64,000 nucleotides of DNA from Calliopum simillimum (Eukaryota > Arthropoda > Insecta > Diptera > Lauxaniidae). Each line of letters begins with the position of its first letter. Position 1 is the stretch's first letter. The notes under the pieces were generated by a model, which did no database searches, was not told the DNA's origin, and was given only the letters and a program-made list of their open reading frames with translations. Of this stretch, positions 19,800 to 30,050 are shown one piece after another. The translations under genes were made by a program, and so were the position numbers. The stretch is taken from the NCBI GenBank assembly GCA_951812925.1, contig OX638371.1:112243124-112307123 (forward strand), read 5' to 3'.

Positions 19800-20920
19800 A
19801 ATGAAAAAAACTCATGTTTAGGAGGGCACTTTAATTTTTTTAGGTTTTTCTTTATTTTTAAGCTCACGTAAGCCCACAAAAAAATACTTGCAACTGCCCT
19901 CATTTAATTGGTTCTTAAAATGTACTATAGACCATTGTGAGCTATTGCTAAATTAAGAGGTTCAGTTTTGACCACTTTATAAGGAATATCCTTTTATTTG
20001 TTGACAGCCTCCGCTTTCAACATAGTGAACCTGCAAAAGTTTGGTTTGATGAAAAATTTGAAAAAAAAAAAAATAATTTTTTGCACAAAAATTTGGGATC
20101 CGCGGCAGACAATAATTAAATTTTTAAAAAAAATTCACACCTTGCTTTCCTTCCAGCTCATTATTTCCTTAAAATCATTATTTTTTCTTTTCAAAGTTCT
20201 TATTGAATGGACTACATTTGGTGTGTATCTACGCTTTCTTGATCTGATCAAGGCTATTTTTGATAAATGATAAATGTCAAATATTGACATATATGGGAGG
20301 TTGGCGTGTCCTTGATCCGATCGCGCACGTTTTTAACAAATCGATAGATGCTACCAATAGTAACTCAGATATCCATTTTATTTCTATAGGGTAAGCTGGG
20401 GTAGATTTGGCACCGGGGCACATTTGACTTTGCCATTTTCGGTGTGAACACGCCTTTCGAACCAAAAACCAGAAATGCAGAATCATAACTTATTAGACTG
20501 AAAGCAACGTAATGAACTTTGGCAGTTCTCTTTCAACTCCTCCCGCTCTAATACGCTTTTTTAACTTTTTCAGCCGTATTTAATAGATTTTTCTAAACTG
20601 TCGCTATTCTCCGGTTTAGTTGAACCAGGAATAAAATTTTAAATCGAAGTTAAGCCACTGCTGATTTATAAACAAATTTTCACTAAACCAGCCTTATGTC
20701 AAATTCGATTCTATTACAATTTTTTAACGCTGATTTTTAACAATAGAAATCAAAACAAATACAAAATTTATTTCGAAAAATAAGAAAAAAAAAATAAAGA
20801 TCTAAAAGAACTTATTGGCTCATACTGGGCCACTACAATGGTTTGTCTTTTCATTTATTATCTGATCGTTGAGCAAGTGCATCATGATCAGGTGATAAAA
20901 GTTGCAATGCTCAATACATC
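19800..20920. other. Intergenic, no gene seen
   Basis: AT-rich. A GGGGCACATTTGAC motif at 20415-20428 recurs at 30698, 30722 and 31046. No coding signal. Confidence 0.35.
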
Positions 20921-21109
20921 TTGCATGCTTTACTATTGCGGAACGTGAATGTGAATTCAATGCTGCTGCGCAGAAATCACGACGAAGAAGCCGATTTAAT
21001 GAACAATTTACCTATATGGGAAGTTGGCACCTGTTGTGATGAGCTCGTGGTTTTTCCAATGTTAAGAGAACTTTATGGTCATACTAATTGGAAATCATTT
21101 GCTAACTAA
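20921..21109 (+). pseudogene. Decayed GRIM-19 / NDUFA13-like fragment (complex I subunit)
   Basis: The frame contains HALL, then LRRNHDEEADLM, WEVGT and LRELYGHTNWKSFAN followed by a stop. This closely follows the C-terminal part of insect ND-B16.6 (NDUFA13/GRIM-19): a conserved RRN.DEEA..M block, W.VGT, and a final FYGH..WK segment. The segment between WEVGT and the last block is shortened, the final residues expected after FAN are missing, and the N-terminal half with its membrane segment is absent or unrecognisable. It looks like the remnant of a retrocopy or duplicated exon. The identification rests on memory of the family, not alignment. Confidence 0.5.
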
Positions 21110-21659
21110 TCTTCGCTACAGTCTGTTTTGGCTCTTGAAAGAAGACGGTGCCATTGCAGCTCCAACAACTTTGATTTGTTTTAAATTAGTTAATAAATAT
21201 GCGACATGTGCGAATTTTATTTTTAAATAATAAAAAAAATAAGAACAAGATATAACTATGTACATAACTCCTAACTTTACAAAAACGCTAGGATAATGTA
21301 TAGAAATTCCACACAAATAGATAGTATGGCGGGTGTCTGGAAGCTGTAAAGAATCAAGAACTTGTATAAGGGCTTGGCACTTCCCGTACAAGCAAATTTT
21401 TTAATGAAGATTTATCTAATAGATAATGAGACCAGAATTTAAAAAAAAATGATGTTTTCCATTTTTATAATATTTTATTTATAAATAATTTGACCAATAC
21501 ATTTTTGAATTTAATTTTTTGACGTGACGCACTGTTAAATGATTTAAACCGGCACTCAACTAGCTTTAAACCTGCTCGAAAGCTGTTTAAAATTTAAACT
21601 GAGAATAAAATTGTTTATAAATCAGAATTTCATGTAAAACTTCGGAATAACCTTATTCC
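21110..21659. other. Intergenic, no gene seen
   Basis: AT-rich spacer without a feature that I can support. Confidence 0.3.
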
Positions 21660-22110
21660 ATGGTTTAACTTTTGGAACAAGTCAAGCGTTGCTCCCAAAG
21701 CCAAATTTATTTTTTTTGCCAAAATATGGCTTTGGAAATTAATTACAACAACAACAGCAAAAACAAAAAGTGTCGCTCAGATCTGGTTTCGGAGATTCAG
21801 CAATCGGAAGATCGGGATATAGCTTTTATGAAAACAAGTATAAGTTCTGAGTCCATTGATGGATATCAAAAATTTTGCTGTCATATGAAAGGTATTATAA
21901 CTAGCTACCAAATTGGTGTACAAAAGTTTTAAATCCGAGTTTTCGGTAACGATATATGATGATTTTAAGATAATTTTGACCAGGTTTTTTTTAAAAAAAC
22001 ACTATTTTTTCCAAAAAACGTCTTATCAATCCATAATTTTAGTAACAAAATATGAAAGGCCAATCTATTTTCTTTTATTAACTATGCCATTTGTATCTGA
22101 TTTCCTATAT
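21660..22110 (+). repeat. Dispersed repeat family member
   Basis: Shares, in order, GTCAAGCGTTGCTCCCA, GTGTCGCTCAGA, ATCGGAAGATCGGGATATAG, TCATATGAAAGG, TAGCTACAAA and TTTTGACCAG with 22521-22846 (same strand) and with 30051-30490 (opposite strand). This copy is more diverged than those two. Confidence 0.65.
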
Positions 22111-22145
22111 TTGTAAGGTTTTTTTAAAAAAAAAAAATAGAAGAA

Positions 22146-22479
22146 TTAAAATTTGTATTTTATTTTATATGATAAGATGTCTTCATCTACAACAATATCA
22201 TCATCATCGTTCTCTGCTTCATAGGAAAAGACTTTTTGGAACTCTCCCTCATATTTAAAAAAAATCCTCCATTGGCTCAACCCCCTCTGCTTTTCACTTT
22301 TTAAGGAACATAAATTTTGCAATATATCCTTCGTAAAATCGTTTTCTTCTGTTAAATACATGCAAAGCGTTTTTGACATATCGCCACAGACCCTCAATCG
22401 TATTTGTGTGGTCATCAGTTACTGGATCTTTAAAAGAAATTGAGTGGTTCACCGTTAGGGTGTTAAGACCTTCTTTTTG
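22146..22479 (-). pseudogene. Merlin / IS1595-type transposase, C-terminal remnant
   Basis: On the minus strand the frame from about 22466 reads LNTLTVNHSISF, DPVTDDHTNTIEGLWRYVKN and FYEGYIAKFMFLKK. The HTNTIEG.W...K block is the hallmark of the DDE domain (ISXO2-like) shared by eukaryotic Merlin and bacterial IS1016/IS1595 transposases. A TGA follows FLKK, then the frame continues KAEGVEPMEDFF, and a run of eight T shifts it into the frame ending FKYEGEFQKVF and an acidic tail. With one stop, one frameshift and no N-terminal half it is inactive. It sits between two copies of a dispersed repeat, which might be the element's non-coding ends. Confidence 0.7.
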
Positions 22480-22520
22480 TAATTAATTATATAACCTGAC
22501 TGAATGATTTGGGAAAATGT

Positions 22521-22846
22521 GGAGATATGGTCATCGGAAGATCGGGATATAGCTTTTATAAAAACCGATATAAGTTCTTAATCCCTTGATGGATTTCAAA
22601 AATATTGATGTTATATGAAAGATATTTTAACTAGCTACAAAATTATTCCGAAAAAGTTTTAAATCCAAGCCGTGGTTTTCAAGAAATGGTGATTTTGTGA
22701 AAATTTTGACCAGTTTTTTTTTTTTAAAACTATTATAAATTAAAAAAATACCTTAATAACCTATAGCTGTGGTAACAAAATATGGAAGCCTTATCTATTT
22801 TCCTTCATAAGGTATTCCATTCAAAGCTGAATTTGCATTATTAGGG
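22521..22846 (+). repeat. 326-base repeat, inverted partner of 30051-30376
   Basis: Near-identical in inverted orientation to 30051-30376 and of the same length, one copy on each side of the BEL/Pao element and its TTG tract. Differences are mainly in homopolymer runs. Confidence 0.85.
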
Positions 22847-22929
22847 CGCGAAATTTTTAATAACAATTTTTCTCTTTTGTAATAAAAAGTAGTAGTAAGC
22901 CTCACGTTTTTGAATAAAAATTTTCATTT

Positions 22930-22959
22930 TGTTGTGGTTGATAGTGGTGTTGTTAACAG

Positions 22960-22991
<32 letters not shown>

Positions 22992-23109
22992 TTAGTAGTA
23001 GTTTTGTTGTTTTGCGAGTGTTGTTGATGTTGTTGTTGTTAGCAGTGTTGTTGTTTTGTTAGTGTTGTGTTGTTGTTGTTGTTAGTGGTGTTGTTGTTAG
23101 TGTTGTTGT
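22930..23109. repeat. TTG/GTT-rich low-complexity tract
   Basis: Imperfect (GTT)n with TAGTG interruptions; it continues on the other side of the BEL/Pao insertion at 29771-30000. Confidence 0.85.
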
Positions 23110-23549
23110 TGTTAATTGTCGCAGTCTTGCGGTTAAATAAAAACAAAATCTTCAATAGCACGCTATTTTCTATTCCTATTTATTAAATATAAAATATTCG
23201 AGTTTACAAAATATCAAAAGCACGAGTCTTATAAAAAAATGCAAGCGCGAGACTTATAAAAGATCGAAAGCGCGAGCTTTAAAATTATTTCGTGTTTTAA
23301 CCGCTATGACAAATTAACTACTGACTTTAAATTCATTACAATGTCAAATTTTTACCAACTAAAATTCAAGTAGCGGGCAAGAACAGTTAAATGATACATA
23401 TGTACATATGGAAACATAAATGCATAAGAATTCAATAAGAATGCGTTAACATGTACTAATGTATGTATGTATATACCTATGTATAATAAAAAAGAAAAGA
23501 ATAAAAATTGGATCTTCACTTCTTAGCTAAACTTTAAACGGCGGCAACA
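23110..23549 (-). repeat. BEL/Pao 3' LTR
   Basis: 440 bases, TGTTGCCGCC...ACAATTAACA on the minus strand. The gag-pol stop codon lies 23 bases inside it (23527-23529). Confidence 0.92.
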
Positions 23550-26500
23550 TCCCCTCGCCCGTAAATGAGTCCACTTCTGCGAGTTTACTTTCTGAAACGC
23601 CGACGTCCAAAACAGCTAACTTTGCCACGGGTCGTTGAAGTATGCGCGTTTGTGTCTTCACTGTAGCAATTCTAACCTGTCCATCTTTGGCAAGCATTGT
23701 GTCGACTATAACGCCTTTCGGCCAACTGTTGCGTGGGAGGTCAGAATCCACTATTACTACAACATCGCCAATTTTTATTGGAGGTAGCTTGTTGAACCAT
23801 TTGCTGCGTCGAGATATAATTGGCAGATAGTCTTTAAGCCAACGGTTCCAAAATTGGTCAGCGAATTTTTGAGTTTTGTTCCATCGTTGACGTAGATCTA
23901 CTTTATCGTCACAAATTGGCTTAAAACCATCGGATGATCCGATTAATAGATGATTCGGCGTAATTGCTTCGTCGTCGTTCGATTCAACGGAGACAAATGT
24001 TAGTGGTCGAGCGTTAATGGTGAGTTCGACTTCGCTGAGTGCACATCGGAGACTTTCATCGTTGAAATTCATTGAGGGACACAGACTATATAGTACCTTC
24101 TTAATCGACCTGATAAGCCTCTCCCATGCGCCGCCCATATGTGGTGAGCTTGGTGGGTTAAATTTCCATTTTATATGATCGGTGAGGATCTTTGCTGCGG
24201 CTTTGAAATTGGTCCCATTATCTGAGTAAATTTCGCGGGGCAAGCCACGCCGCGAAATAAAATTTTGTATTACCATGATGCAAGAACTTGCGTCTAAACT
24301 ATGAGCAAGCTCTATATGAATTGCGCGAACTGTAAGGCATGTAAAAATTACGCCCCACCTTTTCTCGCGACGTCGTCCGACTGATACAAAAAGAGGGCCA
24401 AGGTAATCGATGCCCGTATATGTAAAAGGCCTCTCAAACGCTGCAAGTCGTGCTGCTGGCAGTGGTGCCATCTGTGGCACGTGAGGTGCTGCAATGTTAT
24501 TTTTACAAATTTGGCATGATAGACGCACGCTTCGATACAGGACTCGAAGGCGAGGAATATAGAATTGGCTTCTTATACGATTGACAACAGTCTCGTGCAT
24601 CTGATGATGTAGGCGCTCATGGAACCAACGCACTATCAAAAATGTGATGCGATGATTTTGAGGTAATATAATTACGTCGCCATGATTGTTAAGGTGTTCA
24701 GCTCTGCCTTTGCTTCTTAAAATGTTGTTATCATCTAAGTAGATGTTAAGAGAAATTAGTTTACTTGTTTTCTCAATAAGCTTACCGCGTTGTAGATTGT
24801 AAATTTCTTCGCTATACTCTGCAGCCTGAGCATATTTTTGCAGAAATATGCGAGCGGTGTCATACATCTCTGTGGTAACGAAGTCAGGTTTTGGAACCTT
24901 TTTGATGACTGCGGTCGTCTTTTTGATGAATAAAATGAATGTTGCGACAGCTCGCTGAAGGCGTTTCCAACACGAAAAGTACTCAAAATCGGGTAAACGT
25001 ATTTCTGATGTTTGAACAATAAGCACGGTATGCCTTAACTCAGCGTCGTTATCGTTGACTTTTCCAATCGGTTCGCATTGAGGCCAATCGCAGCTATTGG
25101 ATAACAAAAAATCTGGTCCAGTGAACCAGTTTTCACCTTTAATGCGAGAGGTCGTTTTCGTTGCTAGATCTGCTGGATTAAGCATTGATGGCGTATATTT
25201 CCATTGATTTACATCAGTGTTCTCGAGAATTTCGCCTACTCGATGCATTACAAATTGTTGAAAACATTTTGGATCCGAATGCAACCACCTTAGCGTTGTT
25301 TTAGAATCGGTCCAGTAAAATTGTGAAGTTGTGCAAATACGCTGGACATTTAGCACCTGTGATGCCAAACGTACGCCGATGATTGCAGCCTGCAACTCCA
25401 ATCTTGGGATGGAAAGTGGCTTGAGTGGCGAAACTTTAGATTTGGCGGCCACAAGAGCGGTAGCAATAGAATTAGCGTACACGATGCGCAGGTAGCATAC
25501 TGCGGCATACCCATTTTCGCCAGCGTCGACAAAAGTGTGAAGTTGTACTTCTTTTGCGAGTTTAATAGCAGGTGAGTAGCATCTTGGTATGCGCACATTG
25601 GTAATAACCGCTATTATTGCCTTCCATTTGCACCATTTTTCATATAAACCATCAGAGAGTGGCTCATCCCATCCTATGCCCGAGCGCCAAACTTCTTGAA
25701 GTAGGATTTTGAGGCCGATTGTGTAACATGAAACGAAGCCCAAAGGGTCGTATATCGACATCAATACCTGCAGGATCTCTCGCTTGGTGGGCACGATTGA
25801 TTCTTGAATTACGTCACGACGTAAGCGCACAAATCTGAAAATGTATCTAAATTGATCGTTAACGGGATCCCAAAACATACCTAAAATTTTGGTAGTGGAG
25901 CCCCACTCACGGGCCCCTTGACCAGTTTCAGCATCTGTTTCGAGGTGGTTCAAAACATCTTTTGAATTCGATGACCAGTTTCGTACATTAAAACCGGCTG
26001 CTGCATGAATCTGCTTCACTTGTGTCGCCAACTGTACTGCAGCTGCGTCATCATCAGCGCTGTCGATGAAGTCATCTACATAGTGATATTTTCGGATAGC
26101 CTCGACAGCACGGGGAAATTTGTTTTCAAACTGTTCAGCATTTTTATTGCGTATAAAGTGAGCAATACACGGTGCACAGCAAATACCAAAAGTGAGTGCG
26201 CGCATGACGTAAATGCTAGGTTTATGCACGTCGTCATTGGTGTCTAGCCACAGAAAACGCTGAGCGTGCATATCGCTTTCTCTTACGTTTATTCTGTGGA
26301 ACATCTCTGCGATATCCCCACACACTGCCACCTTGCCTACTCTAACAGCAAGTAAAACTTCCACCAGCGAATTTAGTAAGTCAGGGCCACTCAGTAAAAA
26401 ATCATTAAGTGCTAGTCCATTTGATTTGGCAGCGGCGTCCCACACAAGGCGAGGTTTTCCGGGTTTGTTCGGGTTATTGACAATGAAAATTGGCAAGTAC

Positions 26501-29019
26501 CAAGCCTTTTCGTTTGAAATCGCTGCTTCTTCTGTTGTTAACTTACGAGCATAGCCTTTGGCGATGAGGTTTTCAATTTGAGTTTGAATCGTTGTTTTTA
26601 AGCTAGGTTCCTTGAGTAATTTTTTATGTAAACACATAAATCGATGAAAAGCATGTGAATAACTTTCCGGCAGCTTAACATTATCGGTGCGCCATAGCAA
26701 TCCGATTTCGTAGCGATCTTCGTACTTATTGCAGGTCTCTTTGAGAAGTTGCATAGCTCGGTTATCGTCTGCAGAAAGAAGTTGTTTTGGCTTAGGATGC
26801 TCCAAATTAAAAAATTGCTTTACATCTTCATGTAGCTGTGTGTCTTTTGCTTGACAATCACACATATGAAAATTCAGTTGACATTCGCCTGCGTTTTTCG
26901 ATGCACAACCTTGCAAGGCCCAGCCTAATCGACACTTTGATGCTATTGGATCACTTGTTTTTCCCTCTTTGATTTTGTGTGGTACCGCTAGCGTCCAATT
27001 ATTTAAGCCTATTAAAATTTTCGGCTTCGCGTTATGGTACGACGGAAGTGGCACACCTTTCAGATGTGGGTACTTTTTGATGACGTCAACAGCATCAATC
27101 GATTGCGATGAAAGGTCAAGACTTTCGACTGTGTGTACATCTTTGAGCTTGAATTTCTCATTTGTGACGTTTGAAATTTCGATCGTGGCGCGAAATGAGT
27201 CATCCTCCATACGAGTGGTATTGCCAGTCCATTTCAAGCATATTGGATCCAGCTCACCTTGTAGACCTAGCTCGTCAAATGTACCTTTTTCTATGAGAGT
27301 CACCGTGGAACCTTCATCTAAAAGTGCAAAAGTTTTAATTATTTTATTCCTTGCATGAATATTCACAGGCACGATTCGAAAATATGAATGTGTAACACCA
27401 TTTCTGTTACAGTGGGCGTTTACTTCAGCGTTTTCAGGAACAGTTTTGTTGCTACTCACGGTTTTGTTGATAACTTCTACCTTGCTTTTATGCAGCATTC
27501 GATGATGTTTGGCTTCGCATCCATCGATTCCACATATTTTGTTGCTGGAGCATTTGCGACGATGTACGCTAAGGCATTGACGGCATAGATGCTTTTGATG
27601 TACAAAATCCCATTTACGGCTTAAAGATGCATTTTGGAACACTTTGCATTTCTCCACTGTGTGATCTTGGCTTCTGCAAACATTGCATTTTGGGTGCTCT
27701 GCATAGACTTCATTTTCCGACTCCATATGGAAATTTATAGACGCGTTGCTTTTATTTGGGGCCAGCGACACCAAAGTGCTTGCTGCTTCTGCGTATTTGT
27801 GCAGCCAGTCACTAAACGTTTTCACGATGGGCACCAGTTTGTCTTTTGGATGCATTGCCCAGTTTAATTTGTGGTTGTTTGGTAATTTTTCAACCAATTC
27901 TTTCACCAAAAGTGGATTGTGCATGTGTGCATGCATTTGACAGCTTTCCATAGTTGCACATATGTTTTGTACACTAAGCGAAAAGTCGATAAGCATTTCT
28001 AATTTATCCTTAATCGCCGGCATATTTTTTGCTTTGCTTATCACACGTTCCAAAATGTGCTCTGGGCTTCCAAAACACATTCGCAGCGTGGAAATAATCT
28101 GAGGTACCATATCTGGTAAGCATAATTTGCTTCTTACCATTTCACGTGCTCTGCCCTTTAGAGCGTCCTGCAGTCTGACTAAATTTTCTGCATTCGTGAA
28201 ACCAGCAGTAGCAGTGCTGTTTTCGAAACTGCTAATGAATAATGGCCATTCTTCTGGGTCGCCATTAAATATTGGTAGCCTTTTGGGGATGACTTGTCGT
28301 GCAGCTAACTGCGCTGCCGTTGGCGAATTAGCAAACATGGTGGCTTGCGGGCACAACGAAGACGTTTCTTCACCCTGAGCTAATATTTTATATTTTGATT
28401 CAATAAAATGTTGTTGCAGCTTCATTTCCTCCTCCAAACGCTGTATTTGCAAATTTTTTAGTTGCGACGTCTGCATGGCTTGCGACTGTTGAATATTTGT
28501 CAAAGACGAAGTTGCAGCGAAATTATTTTGACATTCAAGAGACGCAGTGATGCCTGATTGAGGGAATGTCATGAAATTATTTAGATTGGCTGACGCAAAA
28601 CTAATCGAAGTTGGTACCGATGACGTCATCGTTGGCGCAGGTACACCTGCCGTTACGAAGACATGTGAAGTAGGATTGAAGATTCTGCTTGTTGTTGTTG
28701 CTATCGCGTGATGTGTCGTCGCAGTCGGTAAGGGATTGAATGCATACGTTGTTGTTGTTGCTTCTTGCTGTGGCGGTGTTGCCTCCGATACTCCCGTTAT
28801 TGGTGATGATTGGGACAATGCCTGTGCCCTGCTTTCATTTGTTGTTAGTGTCTCGCTCAAAACGTGGTTGCATTGTTCGCAGCTCCAACTGCGATTAGCT
28901 ATGCTGCTGTCCACTCCGACGCACACAAAATGAAACCAGTTGTCACAACGGTCACACTGTACCATATCCCTATTATCTGGACGTACACATTTTACACAAT
29001 GATTCTTCTTGTTGCCCAT
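23527..29019 (-). CDS. BEL/Pao gag-pol polyprotein with N-terminal PHD finger
   Basis: 1830 residues. Residues 8-50 form a complete Cys4-His-Cys3 PHD finger (C8, C11, C22, C25, H30, C33, C47, C50). Then follow an S/T-rich linker, a Gag domain of the BEL type (RLPIFNGDPEEWPLFISSFE), Cys/His zinc clusters (CNVCRSQDHTVEKC and a second Cys-rich stretch), a retropepsin-like protease with ALLDEGSTVTLI, RT with YVDD near residue 979, RNase H, an integrase zinc domain (HERLHHQ ... CQIC), the integrase core with GIDYLGPL and SDNGTNF, and a C-terminal domain common to Pao integrases. It has no envelope gene. PHD fingers read histone H3 tails, so this one could guide the particle or integration complex to chromatin; that is inference. 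The frame ends inside the 3' LTR. Confidence 0.93.
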   Translation of the reverse strand: MGNKKNHCVKCVRPDNRDMVQCDRCDNWFHFVCVGVDSSIANRSWSCEQCNHVLSETLTTNESRAQALSQSSPITGVSEATPPQQEATTTTYAFNPLPTATTHHAIATTTSRIFNPTSHVFVTAGVPAPTMTSSVPTSISFASANLNNFMTFPQSGITASLECQNNFAATSSLTNIQQSQAMQTSQLKNLQIQRLEEEMKLQQHFIESKYKILAQGEETSSLCPQATMFANSPTAAQLAARQVIPKRLPIFNGDPEEWPLFISSFENSTATAGFTNAENLVRLQDALKGRAREMVRSKLCLPDMVPQIISTLRMCFGSPEHILERVISKAKNMPAIKDKLEMLIDFSLSVQNICATMESCQMHAHMHNPLLVKELVEKLPNNHKLNWAMHPKDKLVPIVKTFSDWLHKYAEAASTLVSLAPNKSNASINFHMESENEVYAEHPKCNVCRSQDHTVEKCKVFQNASLSRKWDFVHQKHLCRQCLSVHRRKCSSNKICGIDGCEAKHHRMLHKSKVEVINKTVSSNKTVPENAEVNAHCNRNGVTHSYFRIVPVNIHARNKIIKTFALLDEGSTVTLIEKGTFDELGLQGELDPICLKWTGNTTRMEDDSFRATIEISNVTNEKFKLKDVHTVESLDLSSQSIDAVDVIKKYPHLKGVPLPSYHNAKPKILIGLNNWTLAVPHKIKEGKTSDPIASKCRLGWALQGCASKNAGECQLNFHMCDCQAKDTQLHEDVKQFFNLEHPKPKQLLSADDNRAMQLLKETCNKYEDRYEIGLLWRTDNVKLPESYSHAFHRFMCLHKKLLKEPSLKTTIQTQIENLIAKGYARKLTTEEAAISNEKAWYLPIFIVNNPNKPGKPRLVWDAAAKSNGLALNDFLLSGPDLLNSLVEVLLAVRVGKVAVCGDIAEMFHRINVRESDMHAQRFLWLDTNDDVHKPSIYVMRALTFGICCAPCIAHFIRNKNAEQFENKFPRAVEAIRKYHYVDDFIDSADDDAAAVQLATQVKQIHAAAGFNVRNWSSNSKDVLNHLETDAETGQGAREWGSTTKILGMFWDPVNDQFRYIFRFVRLRRDVIQESIVPTKREILQVLMSIYDPLGFVSCYTIGLKILLQEVWRSGIGWDEPLSDGLYEKWCKWKAIIAVITNVRIPRCYSPAIKLAKEVQLHTFVDAGENGYAAVCYLRIVYANSIATALVAAKSKVSPLKPLSIPRLELQAAIIGVRLASQVLNVQRICTTSQFYWTDSKTTLRWLHSDPKCFQQFVMHRVGEILENTDVNQWKYTPSMLNPADLATKTTSRIKGENWFTGPDFLLSNSCDWPQCEPIGKVNDNDAELRHTVLIVQTSEIRLPDFEYFSCWKRLQRAVATFILFIKKTTAVIKKVPKPDFVTTEMYDTARIFLQKYAQAAEYSEEIYNLQRGKLIEKTSKLISLNIYLDDNNILRSKGRAEHLNNHGDVIILPQNHRITFLIVRWFHERLHHQMHETVVNRIRSQFYIPRLRVLYRSVRLSCQICKNNIAAPHVPQMAPLPAARLAAFERPFTYTGIDYLGPLFVSVGRRREKRWGVIFTCLTVRAIHIELAHSLDASSCIMVIQNFISRRGLPREIYSDNGTNFKAAAKILTDHIKWKFNPPSSPHMGGAWERLIRSIKKVLYSLCPSMNFNDESLRCALSEVELTINARPLTFVSVESNDDEAITPNHLLIGSSDGFKPICDDKVDLRQRWNKTQKFADQFWNRWLKDYLPIISRRSKWFNKLPPIKIGDVVVIVDSDLPRNSWPKGVIVDTMLAKDGQVRIATVKTQTRILQRPVAKLAVLDVGVSESKLAEVDSFTGEGMLPPFKV

Positions 29020-29252
29020 GTTAGTTGTTGATTCCAGTCGAAATATTGCGGCTTATACAATTTGCGCGGTATGACAAGGAATTAACGAAATGGCCGATCG
29101 AATCTTACGCACGTGATATAAGCGAATTTAATACGCGACGTACTGACTTAAGTATTTTCGCGCGTATGAAAACTTGCAATAAAAATCGTAGCCGAAATTG
29201 CAAGAAGTAGTTTAACAAAAAAAAATATTTTCCAAGAGAAAATGATTTTAAT
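29020..29252 (-). other. BEL/Pao 5' leader
   Basis: Untranslated leader between the start codon and the tandem repeats. No clear match to a tRNA 3' end is visible next to the LTR, so the primer site is undetermined. Confidence 0.5.
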
Positions 29253-29330
29253 AATTTCCGAAGAAATAATTTTAAAGAATTTCCGAAGAAATAATTTTAA
29301 AGGATTTCCGAAGAAATAATTTTAAAGAAT
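29253..29330. repeat. 25-base tandem repeat abutting the BEL 5' LTR
   Basis: Three copies of a 25-base unit (AATTTCCGAAGAAATAATTT then TAAAG) plus a degenerate fourth lie where the primer-binding site is expected. Confidence 0.85.
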
Positions 29331-29770
29331 TGTTAATTGTCGCAGTCTTGCGGTTAAATAAAAACAAAATCTTCAATAGCACGCTATTTTCTATTCCTAT
29401 TTATTAAATATAAAATATTCGAGTTTACAAAATATCAAAAGCACGAGTCTTATAAAAAAATGCAAGCGCGAGACTTATAAAAGATCGAAAGCGCGAGCTT
29501 TAAAATTATTTCGTGTTTTAACCGCTATGACAAATTAACTACTGACTTTAAATTCATTACAATGTCAAATTTTTACCAACTAAAATTCAAGTAGCGGGCA
29601 AGAACAGTTAAATGATACATATGTACATATGGAAACATAAATGCATAAGAATTCAATAAGAATGCGTTAACATGTACTAATGTATGTATGTATATACCTA
29701 TGTATAATAAAAAAGAAAAGAATAAAAATTGGATCTTCACTTCTTAGCTAAACTTTAAACGGCGGCAACA
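29331..29770 (-). repeat. BEL/Pao 5' LTR
   Basis: 440 bases, identical by eye to 23110-23549. Confidence 0.92.
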
Positions 29771-30050
29771 GTTGTTGTTGTTATTGTTGTGGATAGTGGT
29801 GACATTGTATTTGTTAGTGGTGGTGTCGTTGTTGTTATTGTAACGACTCGAACGCCAGACCAGATATTGTGGTCAAGGTTGCTATTCCTGGCCTCCCAAT
29901 CGGATGGTCTCCCTTAGCCATTGTTATTGTTAGTGGTGGTGCTGTTGTTGTTTTTGTTAGCGCTGTTTTTGTTAGTGGTGGTGTTGTTGTAATATTTGCT
30001 AAATTTCATGTAAATTTCTATAGTTTAATTTTTGTTTTTCTATAAAAAAT
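29771..30050. repeat. GTT-rich tract, right of BEL insertion
   Basis: Continues the tract at 22930-23109. A GC-richer, non-repetitive segment of about 80 bases sits inside it at 29840-29920; I do not recognise it. Confidence 0.75.

Larger units (their letters stand above)
23110..29770 (-). mobile_element. Intact BEL/Pao LTR retrotransposon
   Basis: 440-base LTRs at 23110-23549 and 29331-29770 look identical; GTTGT is duplicated at 23105-23109 and 29771-29775, although the site is a GTT repeat, so this is weaker proof than usual. Total 6661 bases, minus strand. One uninterrupted frame of 1830 residues carries gag, protease, RT, RNase H and integrase. Identical LTRs and the intact frame suggest recent insertion. 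The polypurine stretch GGGCGAGGGGA (minus strand) ends at the 3' LTR border and lies inside the coding frame. Confidence 0.95.

Noticed and set aside
26969..27358. 129-codon plus-strand frame inside BEL/Pao
   Set aside because: Antisense shadow of the coding frame.
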